Positions 12,627 to 20,618 of a DNA stretch of 26,394 bases are shown in pieces. Within the stretch, counting starts at the first letter, position 1. Each line of letters opens with the position of its first letter. This DNA comes from Candidatus Saccharimonadota bacterium. GTDB taxonomy: Bacteria > Patescibacteriota > Saccharimonadia > UBA4664. The position numbers and the translations under genes are program-made. Location: the NCBI GenBank assembly GCA_029288275.1, contig JARIHM010000009.1, positions 1-26,394 of the forward strand, read 5' to 3'. The notes beneath the pieces were generated by a model that was given only the letters and a program-made list of their open reading frames with translations, was not told where the DNA came from and made no database searches.

Positions 12627-13031
12627 TTAGCTCACATCCTGCCATGAAATAATGCTTATGCTTGATGTGCCGATTGTAACATATACCTGAATTTTTTTAA
12701 CTATACTATTTACCAAACTACTTGTAGTAATGGTGCGGGTAGTGCCGGCTGTAACGGTAACCGTGTAGCTGCATGATCCCTGGCCGATTATTAAGCTGCC
12801 GGTGCCGCTAAAAGCCACATTATCGTGCACTACCTGGAGGGCCTCTTGGGCGCAGGCCACAGCTAGGGCGTGCGCCTGCTTGGACTGGAGCTCAACCAGG
12901 GCGCTGCGCTGGCTATCAGTACCCACGGTAAGCAGAGCCAGGCTAATGGCCGTGGCTGCTGCGCCTACTACCAGTACTGCTAGAAGTGCGATGTAACCGC
13001 CGCGTTGGGTTGTGGAGTTTACTGGCATCAT
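12627..13031 (-). CDS. PilX-like minor pilin lacking Glu5
   Basis: The 134-residue protein has a pilin-like N-terminus, RGGYIALLAVLVVGAAATAI, with likely cleavage at Gly12/Tyr13. Position +5 is Leu, not Glu. PilX and GspK-type proteins lack or vary this Glu and sit at the pilus tip, where no upstream subunit must be contacted. The rest is a small helix and beta head with Cys residues (ACAQEAL, GSCSYTV). ATG 13031 overlaps the previous stop by 4 nt (ATGA), and GGAGG lies 7 nt before it. It is part of the minor-pilin cluster and probably helps to prime assembly at the tip. Confidence 0.8.
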   Translation of the reverse strand: MMPVNSTTQRGGYIALLAVLVVGAAATAISLALLTVGTDSQRSALVELQSKQAHALAVACAQEALQVVHDNVAFSGTGSLIIGQGSCSYTVTVTAGTTRTITTSSLVNSIVKKIQVYVTIGTSSISIISWQDVS

Positions 13032-13552
13032 GGCCCAACCTCCGCTGAAGTGGTGAAGGTTTTCTGGTAGTCGTATTCGTTGCGGCCAGCGGGATTGGTG
13101 CGGTTAATCGTAAAGCTCACCTGGACCGAACCGCTCGTGCCGCTACGCGTAAGGTTAGAGAAAGTAATGCTAGAGATTTGCACATCGTTGCTAGTGAGAG
13201 AGACGGCTGCCGCTGTGCCTTCCTTGACCTGCAAGGTGGTGCCACTCAATGAAAATACCGTGGGACTGAGACTGCCGGTAGGTACCACTAGTGTCAGTGA
13301 GCTACCCGTAGCCGCGGCTACCGGTGCCGTAATAGAAGTAGCATTGCGAATAGTCTGGGTCATGTAATCCATAATGGCTGACCCCTGGTCGTTCACTTCG
13401 TTGATCGTTTGATTCTTGATGCGCGAGTCGACCATCATGCCAAAGAAGTAGGTAACGGCCGTCAGCAAAATGCTTGACATGGCTACGTACAGCAGCAGCT
13501 CAATCAGGGTATAGCCTCGCGATTGCCAATAGGGGAGAGGGGTACGGTTCAC
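13028..13552 (-). CDS. Minor pilin / prepilin-like protein
   Basis: The 174-residue prepilin has a leader ending SRG and the site Gly13/Tyr14: RGYTLIELLLYVAMSSILLT, with Glu at +5. The following helix and the segment DSRIKNQTINEVNDQGSAIM are typical of PilW/PilV-like minor pilins, and the C-terminal half is rich in Ser/Thr beta strands. GTG 13552 has GAGGA 7 nt upstream; the previous gene's stop is only 2 nt away. It overlaps the next gene by 4 nt. It probably joins the tip complex with the PilX-like and propeller pilins. Confidence 0.87.
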   Translation of the reverse strand: MNRTPLPYWQSRGYTLIELLLYVAMSSILLTAVTYFFGMMVDSRIKNQTINEVNDQGSAIMDYMTQTIRNATSITAPVAAATGSSLTLVVPTGSLSPTVFSLSGTTLQVKEGTAAAVSLTSNDVQISSITFSNLTRSGTSGSVQVSFTINRTNPAGRNEYDYQKTFTTSAEVGP

Positions 13553-13554
13553 GG

Positions 13555-15435
13555 CTAATTCCTCGTAAAGACCAAGACGCCCTGCGTCGTGGAGTTACTG
13601 GCACCTACTACCTCATCCAGAGTGCTAGCGTAAGCCACGCCGTTCACGGTGCTGGTCGTGCCGGTAACGTCGACCGTTTTGGCTAGCGTCATGGCGCTGG
13701 GCGTGCCAATGTTTACTACTTGGAACTCCCCCGTGGTACTGGCGGTGCCCAAGAAGGCGTATTGATTAGTAATATCTACGTCGATGTCGTTGATAGTGCT
13801 GGCGGCCGTAAAAGTACCCAGGCGGGTTGGCGTAGTTGGCGTAGTTACATTGATGGCGTCCAGTGTGGTGCTCATGCCCAGCAGGATTGTATTGCCGTAG
13901 CCGCAGATCGTAACAGCCGCTAAGGTAGTAGCCGGATTGTAGGTAGCGGCCAGCGTGGGCGCGGTGGGTATAGTGATATTGATAACCAACATTTCCTGGG
14001 TAGTGGAGCTGGTAGCCACGTAGGCATAATTGCCACTTACGTAGACCTCATTCATCTGAATATTATTGTTGTAGCCGCCAACTACTGCGGCTGAGGCTGG
14101 CGTAGCTACGTTTACAACCGTAAATTCGTTGGCACCGGTAGTAGTATCAGAGGCGCGTACCACGAAGGCGTAATTACCGCTCACGAATACTCCCTTGGCT
14201 CCCACGGTGCCGGTCATACTGACACTTTTGGTAAGGGTGGGGGCGGCTGGATTGGAAATATTAATGATCTCTAAGCTGGTAGCGGCGGTGCCGGTGGTGA
14301 CGTAGGCGTAACTCCCGTTCACATTGATGTTGCTAGGTGTACCGCTAAATGAGGTAGTGCTCACGATGCTAGGCGCCGCCGGGTTAGAGATGTTGACTAC
14401 TACAAAGTTATTAGTGGTGGCATTGCGCACCACATAGGCATAATTGCCCGATACATCCACCTTAAGGTTGGCTGTAGTACCTGTGGGCTGGATGCTGCCG
14501 GCCACCACGGCGTTACTCCATAATTTAGTAGCCGCTTTCCAATTAGCAAGTTCGCTCGTAAGAGTGAGGCTGCTCGTGCCACCGGCCTGCGGAGTCCAGC
14601 TAATGGTACAGGTGATGGTTTTGCGATTAGTGCCCGAGGTGAGAACGCTCACCTGGCGGGTAAAAATATCGGTAGTGTCGGAGGTGCCAGAGAACGCCCA
14701 CTGCCCTCCGGCCTTGCTGAGGCCATAGGTTGATCCCAGCGTAATGTAGAACGATGGCTTGTCAGTTGTATTGGCACTATCGGCGGCGAACGGATTGGGC
14801 GCGGGGTACCCGCCAGTCACGTGATAGGCCGCCGTACCACCGGTACCGTCGGCAAATTGGGTATTGCCGTCTTCGCTGAGTGCGATCCAATAGTTAGTGC
14901 TGGCGCTGAGGGTCACCCCGGTGATCGGTAGCGTATTCCAGCTATTGGCCACCGCCGTCTGGATACCGCTAACACCCAGGCGAGCGCCCGGCGTACCACT
15001 GGAGTCGGCGTAGATGGCGGCTTGGATGTGAGGGTTGGTGCCATCCACGGTTTTGATGTAGACCGACATTGAGGATACGGTGCCACCGCTAGCACCACTG
15101 GTGACTTTGAGTGCGCTGGTGCCATTGTTATTGAAGTCGCTGCTGGCTTCTACGGTAGTGTCACCCAGCGTAGAGCCACTGTCGACCAGGTTGGCGTAGG
15201 CCGCCGCGCCGATGTTGCGCGTGGCCGCAATACATTCTTCGGCCAGGAGCTGGGCGCGCAGGTGGTCGTTGGAGCTAGCCGTGGCGCTGCGGCCGTATAC
15301 TACCGCGCCAATTAATCCTGTGGTGAGCAGGCTGAATACGGCCGCCGCCAGCAGCATCTCCACGACCGAGAAGCCGGCCTGGCTCGTCAGCGGCCGCATG
15401 GCCGGTCGGCTAGTAATCAACCATGCCTTTAGCAT
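13555..15435 (-). CDS. Giant pilin with jelly-roll-like and LVIVD beta-propeller domains
   Basis: The 626-residue prepilin has a cleavage site at Gly21/Phe22 (AGFSVVEMLLAAAVFSLL, Glu +5). After the N-terminal helix comes a beta-rich domain (about 95-235), including IQAAIYADSSGTPGARLG and NYWIALSEDG, resembling small surface jelly-roll domains. A second sheet domain (about 240-300) has a Cys. Then seven LVIVD-type repeats follow (about 325-625), each with a 'GNYAYV...VVNISNPAAP'-like unit, near residues 330, 374, 419, 467, 514, 557 and 601; seven units suit a closed propeller. Such a bulky head cannot pack in the shaft, so a tip adhesin or sensor is the likely role. The start overlaps the preceding gene by 26 nt; a TTG at 15420 behind AAAGG, or ATG 15399, are alternatives. 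Confidence 0.85.
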   Translation of the reverse strand: MLKAWLITSRPAMRPLTSQAGFSVVEMLLAAAVFSLLTTGLIGAVVYGRSATASSNDHLRAQLLAEECIAATRNIGAAAYANLVDSGSTLGDTTVEASSDFNNNGTSALKVTSGASGGTVSSMSVYIKTVDGTNPHIQAAIYADSSGTPGARLGVSGIQTAVANSWNTLPITGVTLSASTNYWIALSEDGNTQFADGTGGTAAYHVTGGYPAPNPFAADSANTTDKPSFYITLGSTYGLSKAGGQWAFSGTSDTTDIFTRQVSVLTSGTNRKTITCTISWTPQAGGTSSLTLTSELANWKAATKLWSNAVVAGSIQPTGTTANLKVDVSGNYAYVVRNATTNNFVVVNISNPAAPSIVSTTSFSGTPSNINVNGSYAYVTTGTAATSLEIINISNPAAPTLTKSVSMTGTVGAKGVFVSGNYAFVVRASDTTTGANEFTVVNVATPASAAVVGGYNNNIQMNEVYVSGNYAYVATSSTTQEMLVINITIPTAPTLAATYNPATTLAAVTICGYGNTILLGMSTTLDAINVTTPTTPTRLGTFTAASTINDIDVDITNQYAFLGTASTTGEFQVVNIGTPSAMTLAKTVDVTGTTSTVNGVAYASTLDEVVGASNSTTQGVLVFTRN

Positions 15436-15853
15436 TGATCGTAATCGTCCTTGTATCGTTACCCGTACTACTAGTGAGAGTCACGTTGCCGGTAGTATTG
15501 GGAATGGCGGTAAACTTTGTAAACTGCACCTCTGTTAATCCACTTAAGCTGATGGAACCTGGCACGCTCATAGTCTCATCATAGGCAGTATTGCGCCCAG
15601 CAAAGCTAGTGCCTTGGAATAACGTAATCGTGGAGGCTTGTAGCTCCACGCTCCAGGCATTATCGCCATTGACGCCTCGAGCGTAGGTCTCGGCCCGGCG
15701 CAGCATGCCGGCAAGGCCTTGGGTGGTGATATCGAGATCATTGCGCCGCACAAATGATTCGTATACGGGCAGCGACAAGGCCGTGAGCATGCCCAAAATG
15801 GTGACGGACAGTAGAACTTCCAGCAGCGAAAAACCAAGTGTCCCCCGTATCAC
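15410..15853 (-). CDS. Minor pseudopilin (GspH/FimT-like)
   Basis: The 147-residue prepilin has a leader of only 7 residues and the site Gly7/Phe8: LGFSLLEVLLSVTILGMLTA, Glu at +5. The helix is followed by a beta-rich head (SVELQASTITLFQGTSFAGR) as in GspH/FimT-type minor pseudopilins. Start is GTG 15853, which overlaps the pilC stop by 4 nt (GTGA) with GGAGG 9 nt upstream, so it is translated by coupling. It is the first pilin gene after pilC and probably part of the initiating tip complex. Confidence 0.85.
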   Translation of the reverse strand: MIRGTLGFSLLEVLLSVTILGMLTALSLPVYESFVRRNDLDITTQGLAGMLRRAETYARGVNGDNAWSVELQASTITLFQGTSFAGRNTAYDETMSVPGSISLSGLTEVQFTKFTAIPNTTGNVTLTSSTGNDTRTITINAKGMVDY

Positions 15854-16959
15854 TGGTTGAGGCCTCCTACCAAGCTGTAGATAGGCAAGATGACCGAGAT
15901 GGCCACGGCAATCACGCCGGCGGCCACAAAAATCAATAAGACCGGCTCCATGATTGTCTCGAGGTTCTCGGTGGTGATGTCGGATTTCTGCTCATACGTG
16001 CGGCCTACGGTGAGTAATACCTCAGACAACGAGCCGGAACGCTCCCCGGCAATTACCATCTGTTGGACAGCGGGTGGCAGGAGCTTGGCGTTGCGCGGGT
16101 AGCGGCTCAAGCTGTCTTTGATGCTGTAACCCTCGCCTAGTGAGGTGCCAAGGTATTGATAAAACTTCTGGTACTGCGGTGCCGAACTGGCTGTAGCCAA
16201 AAGCGTAAGCGCCTGAATGATTGGCAGGCCGGCTTCCAGCAGCGTACCGAACAGGTAGCCAAACTGCGAAATCTCTACCTCTTGCATTAGCCGGCCTACG
16301 CCGGGGGTGGCATAGAGCAATCGCAGGCCGATAAAACGGGTTTTGGGCGCGCCAAACAAAATATAGCCAACAAGGGCGCAGGCGCCCACAAACAGCGGTA
16401 CTGCCACTACGCCGTGGGCCTGTAAAAACTGGCCAAAATTTAGCATGAGCCGCGAAATGAGCGGTAGCTTGACGTGCAGCTGAGAAAAGGTCAGGCTCAG
16501 GCGTGGCAGCAAAAACCAGGCCACGCCCAGGCCGACAACAAGCGTGAGGCTGAGTACAAAGACCGGATACAGTAGCGCCGAGCGAACTTTGGCCCGGAAC
16601 ATGTGTTGCTTTTCTTCTTGCTGGGCGGCTAACTGGAGATTCTCTACTAAGTGGCCAGAGTGCTCACCCAGCCGTACCAGCGCAAGCGTCTGGCCGCCTG
16701 CAATGCCGGACCGCTCAAGCGAATCAGCCAGGGAATAGCCAGCTTCAATGTCGGCTTGCATGGCGGCCAGGGCCTTTTTCATGCTGCTATTGCGCGTAGT
16801 AGTGGCAAGCGCATCAAGGGCCTGGCCGATCGGTACAGCAGCCTTAAGGAGCAAGGCCAGGTTCTCGCTAAAGTACTCGCGTTCCTTGAGCGGCAGGTGG
16901 TACTTGTGCGGTTTTTTGGCCGCTCGTACGGGAGCAGTTTTTGCTGGAGTCGTTGCCAT
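15850..16959 (-). CDS. pilC: Type IV pilus platform protein PilC (GspF family)
   Basis: The 369-residue inner-membrane protein is the platform that PilB turns during pilus growth. Two copies of the T2SSF domain are visible: first around FSENLALLLKAAVPIGQAL (about 29-47), and again around FGYLFGTLLEAGLPIIQAL (about 232-250), with the pattern GEGYSIKDSLSR repeated against AGYSLADSLER in the first half. The central and last hydrophobic helices (near 123-140, 182-202 and 343-363) fit the family's three membrane segments. ATG 16959 overlaps the pilB stop (TAATG), so the two are made together. Length is near the family's usual 370-420, with a short Ala/Lys-rich N-terminus. Confidence 0.95.
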   Translation of the reverse strand: MATTPAKTAPVRAAKKPHKYHLPLKEREYFSENLALLLKAAVPIGQALDALATTTRNSSMKKALAAMQADIEAGYSLADSLERSGIAGGQTLALVRLGEHSGHLVENLQLAAQQEEKQHMFRAKVRSALLYPVFVLSLTLVVGLGVAWFLLPRLSLTFSQLHVKLPLISRLMLNFGQFLQAHGVVAVPLFVGACALVGYILFGAPKTRFIGLRLLYATPGVGRLMQEVEISQFGYLFGTLLEAGLPIIQALTLLATASSAPQYQKFYQYLGTSLGEGYSIKDSLSRYPRNAKLLPPAVQQMVIAGERSGSLSEVLLTVGRTYEQKSDITTENLETIMEPVLLIFVAAGVIAVAISVILPIYSLVGGLNQ

Positions 16960-18608
16960 TAATTCTCCGGTGGCGGCACCACGCGTACCACCTCGCTTAT
17001 GGTTGTAAGGCCGCTGCGCACCTTTTGTAGTCCATCCTGGAACATTGGCACGCTGCCCTGCGAAAGCGCCAGCGCTTCAATCTCCCGCGTGGAAGGGGTA
17101 TGCAAAATCAGTTCCTGCATCTCGGGCGTATTTTCAATAAATTGAAACAGCGCAATGCGTCCCTTATAGCCCGAACCGCTGCATACATTGCAGCCTTTGC
17201 CAGTGTAGACCGTGTCGGTGGGCTTAAAGAACCGGCTAAGATCGGTGGTAGTGCTCTTAACGTCCTTGAGGGCGGCTTCGGCGGTGGTGCTGTGGCGGCA
17301 GGTATTGCAGATTTGCCGCACCAGGCGCTGGGCAATCACGATCTCGAGCGTTGAGGCCAGCAAAAACGGCTCAATGCCCATCTCAATCAACCGCGGTACG
17401 GCCGTAGCGGCGTCGTTGGCGTGAAAGGTAGAGAGCAATAAGTGACCGGTGAGCGCCGCGTTCACCGAGATCTCGGCCGTTTCACGGTCGCGGATCTCAC
17501 CCACCAGAATAATGTCAGGGTCCTGGCGCACAATAGCTCGCAAACCCTTGGCAAAGGTCATATTGGTTTGCTCGCGTACCTGGATCTGATTAACCCCGGC
17601 CATTTTATATTCCACGGGGTCTTCAATGGTGGTCACATTCACGCTGCCACGATTCAATAGCTTGAGCAGGGCATACAGTGTGGTAGTCTTGCCTGAACCA
17701 GTGGGGCCGGTGGTGAGGATCATACCGAACGGCTTCGCGGCGTAGCTTTCGATCATCTGCCGGTGAGCCTCAGACAGGCCGATATCGCCCAGACTAAAGC
17801 TTTGCACATACGAGCCCAGCACGCGCATCACTACCTTTTCGCCGTTTACGGTAGGCACTAAGGAGGCACGTAGGTCGGTGGTGGTGCCATCCTCGCTATG
17901 GTGTTGAATCGAGCCATCCTGGGCTGCCAAGTGTTCGTCGATGCGCATGCCGCTTTCGACTTTGATACGGTTTAGGATGTTGTCGTAGTATTCGCGCGGC
18001 ACCGTACCGGCTTCGCGCAGTGTGCCGTCGACCCGGAAGCGGACGATCACCGTGTCCACCTGCGGCTCAAAATGAATGTCTGAGGCGCGGAACGAGATGG
18101 CGTCTTTTACGATCTCATCCACGATTTCCGGCGCCACCCGAGTGCCAGCCTCAATAATCTGTGAGAAGCGAGTGGCCAGCGGCCGCTCATAGAGGCTAAA
18201 AGTGGCTTCAATGTATTCCGGCAGTGTGTAGGCCAGCTGTATTTTTTTGCCCTTAAAGGCAGCCGCAAGCTTGTCTTTGTGAATGGCGTCGGGCGTATCA
18301 GTGGCCAGAGTGACGGTCTTGTCGGCTACCTGTGCTGGCACTACACGTTCAGCTCGGGCCAGTTCTTCGGGAATGAGCGCCAGCTGCTCTTTGCTGATGG
18401 GGTGGTCGCCCAGATCGATAAACGGCAGTTTATAGCCCTCGGCAAGGGCTTGACCGAGGAGTGGTTGATTGAGCAGCTCAGCCCGAATTAGATAATCGAT
18501 GTAGCCAGTACTGTCCTGCGCCGCCGCCTCGGCGGCCTTGCTATCAGCTTCAGAAATATAACTGCCTTGCAGCAGCACAGCTTTAATTGTTTCAATGCTC
18601 GGATACAT
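16959..18608 (-). CDS. pilB: Type IV pilus assembly ATPase PilB (GspE family)
   Basis: The 549-residue hexameric ATPase extends the pilus. Visible: an N-terminal GspE-N domain (about 1-140), N2 segment with SDIHFEP (176-182) and FRVDG, Walker A GPTGSGKT (301-308), the Asp box TIEDPVEY (327-334), Walker B DIILVGEIRDRE (365-376), the His box GHLLLSTFHAND, and the zinc-binding tetracysteine C434, C437, C473, C476 typical of PilB/GspE and absent from PilT. ATG 18608 has AAGGAGGG with a 7-nt spacing. Its stop overlaps pilC. There is no PilT-like retraction ATPase in the window, so retraction depends on a gene elsewhere or does not occur. Confidence 0.96.
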   Translation of the reverse strand: MYPSIETIKAVLLQGSYISEADSKAAEAAAQDSTGYIDYLIRAELLNQPLLGQALAEGYKLPFIDLGDHPISKEQLALIPEELARAERVVPAQVADKTVTLATDTPDAIHKDKLAAAFKGKKIQLAYTLPEYIEATFSLYERPLATRFSQIIEAGTRVAPEIVDEIVKDAISFRASDIHFEPQVDTVIVRFRVDGTLREAGTVPREYYDNILNRIKVESGMRIDEHLAAQDGSIQHHSEDGTTTDLRASLVPTVNGEKVVMRVLGSYVQSFSLGDIGLSEAHRQMIESYAAKPFGMILTTGPTGSGKTTTLYALLKLLNRGSVNVTTIEDPVEYKMAGVNQIQVREQTNMTFAKGLRAIVRQDPDIILVGEIRDRETAEISVNAALTGHLLLSTFHANDAATAVPRLIEMGIEPFLLASTLEIVIAQRLVRQICNTCRHSTTAEAALKDVKSTTTDLSRFFKPTDTVYTGKGCNVCSGSGYKGRIALFQFIENTPEMQELILHTPSTREIEALALSQGSVPMFQDGLQKVRSGLTTISEVVRVVPPPEN

Positions 18609-18631
18609 GCCCCAACCCTCCTTGTCGTATC

Positions 18632-18997
18632 CTAGACTTTTTTCATTTCATCCACTATGACGGTGAGCGGCGTGTCGGATTTGATCATGAACTTGCGCGC
18701 TCCGAGCGCTAGCACCCGCGCTTCGTCTTCATGCTGGCTTAGGTTTGATAATACAAACACCGCAGGCTTGGTCTCGCGCTGTTGCAGGTGCTCAAGTACC
18801 TGAAAGCCATCTACCATGGGCATAATCAGATCCAGCAAGACCGCATCGAACGACTGGCTGTCAAGCTGATTGAGACACTCTTGGCCGTTCGACACCACCG
18901 TTACGTCGAACCCTTCATGCCCCAGCTTGAGCTCCAGTGCGTGCGCCAAAGGCTTCTCATCCTCGGCGATTAAAATGCGTTTTTGCTTCGTTGCCAT
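18632..18997 (-). CDS. Stand-alone response regulator receiver (CheY-like)
   Basis: The 121-residue protein is a lone receiver domain: acidic pocket Glu12-Asp13 (IAEDE), phosphoacceptor Asp56 (VLLDLIMP), Ser84 (VLSN) and Lys106 (MIKSD). It has no output domain. GAGGAAAGG sits just upstream of ATG 18997. It lies between another lone receiver and pilB in the pilus operon, so it probably carries the kinase signal to the pilus machinery by protein contact, as PilG/PilH do. The partner (PilB, for instance) is inference. Confidence 0.92.
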   Translation of the reverse strand: MATKQKRILIAEDEKPLAHALELKLGHEGFDVTVVSNGQECLNQLDSQSFDAVLLDLIMPMVDGFQVLEHLQQRETKPAVFVLSNLSQHEDEARVLALGARKFMIKSDTPLTVIVDEMKKV

Positions 18998-19020
18998 ATG
19001 CCCCTTTCCTCAGTATTTTA

Positions 19021-19449
19021 TCACGATGCAGGTGTGGCCGGAGTACCACCGGCGGCTTCTTTGTTGTCTTCGATAAAACCGTTAATCATGCCGATGATCT
19101 CATCTAGGCGGTACTCTGCCTTCAAAATGTATTTCTTGGCTCCCAGGCCCAGCATGCTGCTCACCTTGTCGGGGCTGGCCGAGTTGCTCACTACCAGCAC
19201 CGGAATGCTGGCCCATTTGGGATTCTCTTTTACTGTCTCCATGAATACCAGGCCATTCATGTCTTTGAGATAGTAATCGAGCCAGATAGCATCGGGCAGC
19301 TCATCGAGACTATTGAGATAGTCGAGGGCTTGCTGACCGCTGGCGCAAGACAGCGCGTCCATGCCGGAGAGCTTGAGTTTCTTAGTGATGGCCTGTAGCA
19401 GGAGCATCTCGTCTTCTACAACCATAATAGTGGGAGCTTTTTTCGCCAT
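19021..19449 (-). CDS. Stand-alone response regulator receiver with C-terminal tail
   Basis: The 142-residue receiver has Glu12-Asp13 (VVEDE), phosphoacceptor Asp58 (IWLDYYLKDMNG), Ser88 in VVSNSAS, and Lys110 (YILKAE). A ~20-residue Ala/Gly/Pro tail follows the receiver fold; there is no DNA-binding domain. The receiver is offset from canonical by LDYYLKD in place of LDxxMP. It starts 5 nt after the stop of the upstream membrane gene, with only weak Shine-Dalgarno, and an extended -10 (TG-T-TACAAT) ends 7 nt before its ATG, so it may also be transcribed on its own. Together with the second receiver it forms a two-branch output for the kinase. Confidence 0.9.
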   Translation of the reverse strand: MAKKAPTIMVVEDEMLLLQAITKKLKLSGMDALSCASGQQALDYLNSLDELPDAIWLDYYLKDMNGLVFMETVKENPKWASIPVLVVSNSASPDKVSSMLGLGAKKYILKAEYRLDEIIGMINGFIEDNKEAAGGTPATPAS

Positions 19450-19454
19450 GATCT

Positions 19455-20618
19455 CTATTGTAACACCGGAACGGTGCCCTCCTTTTGCTTAAGCAGCTGT
19501 TCGCGCTCGGTAATGGCTTGCCGAAGCTCAGGAGTTAGCCGACTTCGTAAATCCTCAACCGTGAAAGTCCGAAGTGGCTCCTTGGTCGTCAGGTAAGCCT
19601 CAAGCTGCAGGTAGATGTCGATAAATGTTTGATTATATCCGGGCCGGGATGTTTGATCAGGACCAAGCGTAGCGGTCATAGTGCGAAATCGATCGAGCAT
19701 TGGATCGATGTTTTGAGGATTGGAGGCCAGGATGGCAGTACTTATAACCAGTTCGGTGGGAGTTGCGACGGGCGGGGGAGCCTCGGTCTTGGCTTGAAAT
19801 AGCCCCAATAGCGATGTAACCAGACCCTGTTTGGTTTTAGTCATGGCATAACCAGCCCGCAAGTAGAATAAGCTGGAAATCAGGCCAATCGTGTCAACCA
19901 CCAGTGTCGGCAGGTCCTGGGTTTCGGCCGTGGCTAGCGCGTGAAGCGTAGCAATACCTAGCGCCACGGCCGAAGCGAGAAGGCCGCCGGCTAGCCAGCT
20001 GGTGGTGCTCTTATAGAAGGCACCAATGCGCCGCTGAGCCGACCAGGCAATGAACCCAGCCGCCAAATACATGAGTGTAGTCCAGGTTACGAGGATAATC
20101 GTGACATCAAACGCCGCCTCTGGTGTGGGCACTGGCGCATGGGGCAGGGGAATCGTGAGGAGGCATAGGATGACGATGGCCGGCAGCGCTATGGTCGCCC
20201 GGGCCACAATGGTACGGGCGTCAATCAGCCGGGCCAGCCGGCGCGTGCCAATGTAGGCCAGAAAGCCGCCCACCAGATAAGGCAGCATTACCAGCCCGTC
20301 ATTCACCCAGAAGGTATCCCATAAATCCAGAGCTGAAATAACCGCTAGTTGAATGGTGCTAGCTGCCAGTAAGACCAGGCTCACTACAATTGCCACATAG
20401 GCTTGCCGCAGTGCGGTCTTGTAGACGTCAAGACTTCCAAGGAACAGGCCGGCCGCGCCCAGCTGGATAACGGCATAGGCGAGCGTAACGGACAGGCTCA
20501 GATAAAACAGCCAGGAGGCAGCATGCCAGGCAGTCGGTAGGGGGATGGCTAAGGCTGCCAGCGCCGCTACTATGGCCCCAGCCAAGGTGACGAGCATCAC
20601 GATATTGCTCCTACGCAT
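19455..20618 (-). CDS. Multi-spanning membrane protein of the pilus regulatory block
   Basis: The 387-residue protein has seven to eight hydrophobic helices over about residues 5-260 and a soluble C-terminal tail of about 120 residues, ending with a helical, charged segment (TPELRQAITEREQLLKQK). The family is not recognised. The architecture resembles 7TM sensor proteins but lacks any kinase or cyclase domain. ATG 20618 overlaps the kinase stop region by 8 nt; an in-frame GTG at 20633 is an alternative but its Shine-Dalgarno would be too close. AGG lies about 9 nt before the ATG. Position between the kinase and the receivers suggests it senses or modulates the same signal. Confidence 0.72.
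   Translation of the reverse strand: MRRSNIVMLVTLAGAIVAALAALAIPLPTAWHAASWLFYLSLSVTLAYAVIQLGAAGLFLGSLDVYKTALRQAYVAIVVSLVLLAASTIQLAVISALDLWDTFWVNDGLVMLPYLVGGFLAYIGTRRLARLIDARTIVARATIALPAIVILCLLTIPLPHAPVPTPEAAFDVTIILVTWTTLMYLAAGFIAWSAQRRIGAFYKSTTSWLAGGLLASAVALGIATLHALATAETQDLPTLVVDTIGLISSLFYLRAGYAMTKTKQGLVTSLLGLFQAKTEAPPPVATPTELVISTAILASNPQNIDPMLDRFRTMTATLGPDQTSRPGYNQTFIDIYLQLEAYLTTKEPLRTFTVEDLRSRLTPELRQAITEREQLLKQKEGTVPVLQ
19457..19465 (-). promoter_or_regulatory. Possible internal extended -10 before the first receiver
   Basis: TGTTACAAT ends 7 nt before ATG 19449 and overlaps the last codons of the upstream gene. No -35 is evident, and the hexamer is also the LQ-stop codons of that gene, so chance cannot be excluded. 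Confidence 0.35.

Noticed and set aside
13720..15125. Short repeated DNA units in the pilin region as a possible CRISPR array or satellite
   Set aside because: The repetition is at protein level (LVIVD blades of about 40-50 residues), with diverged nucleotides and no uniform repeat-spacer pattern.
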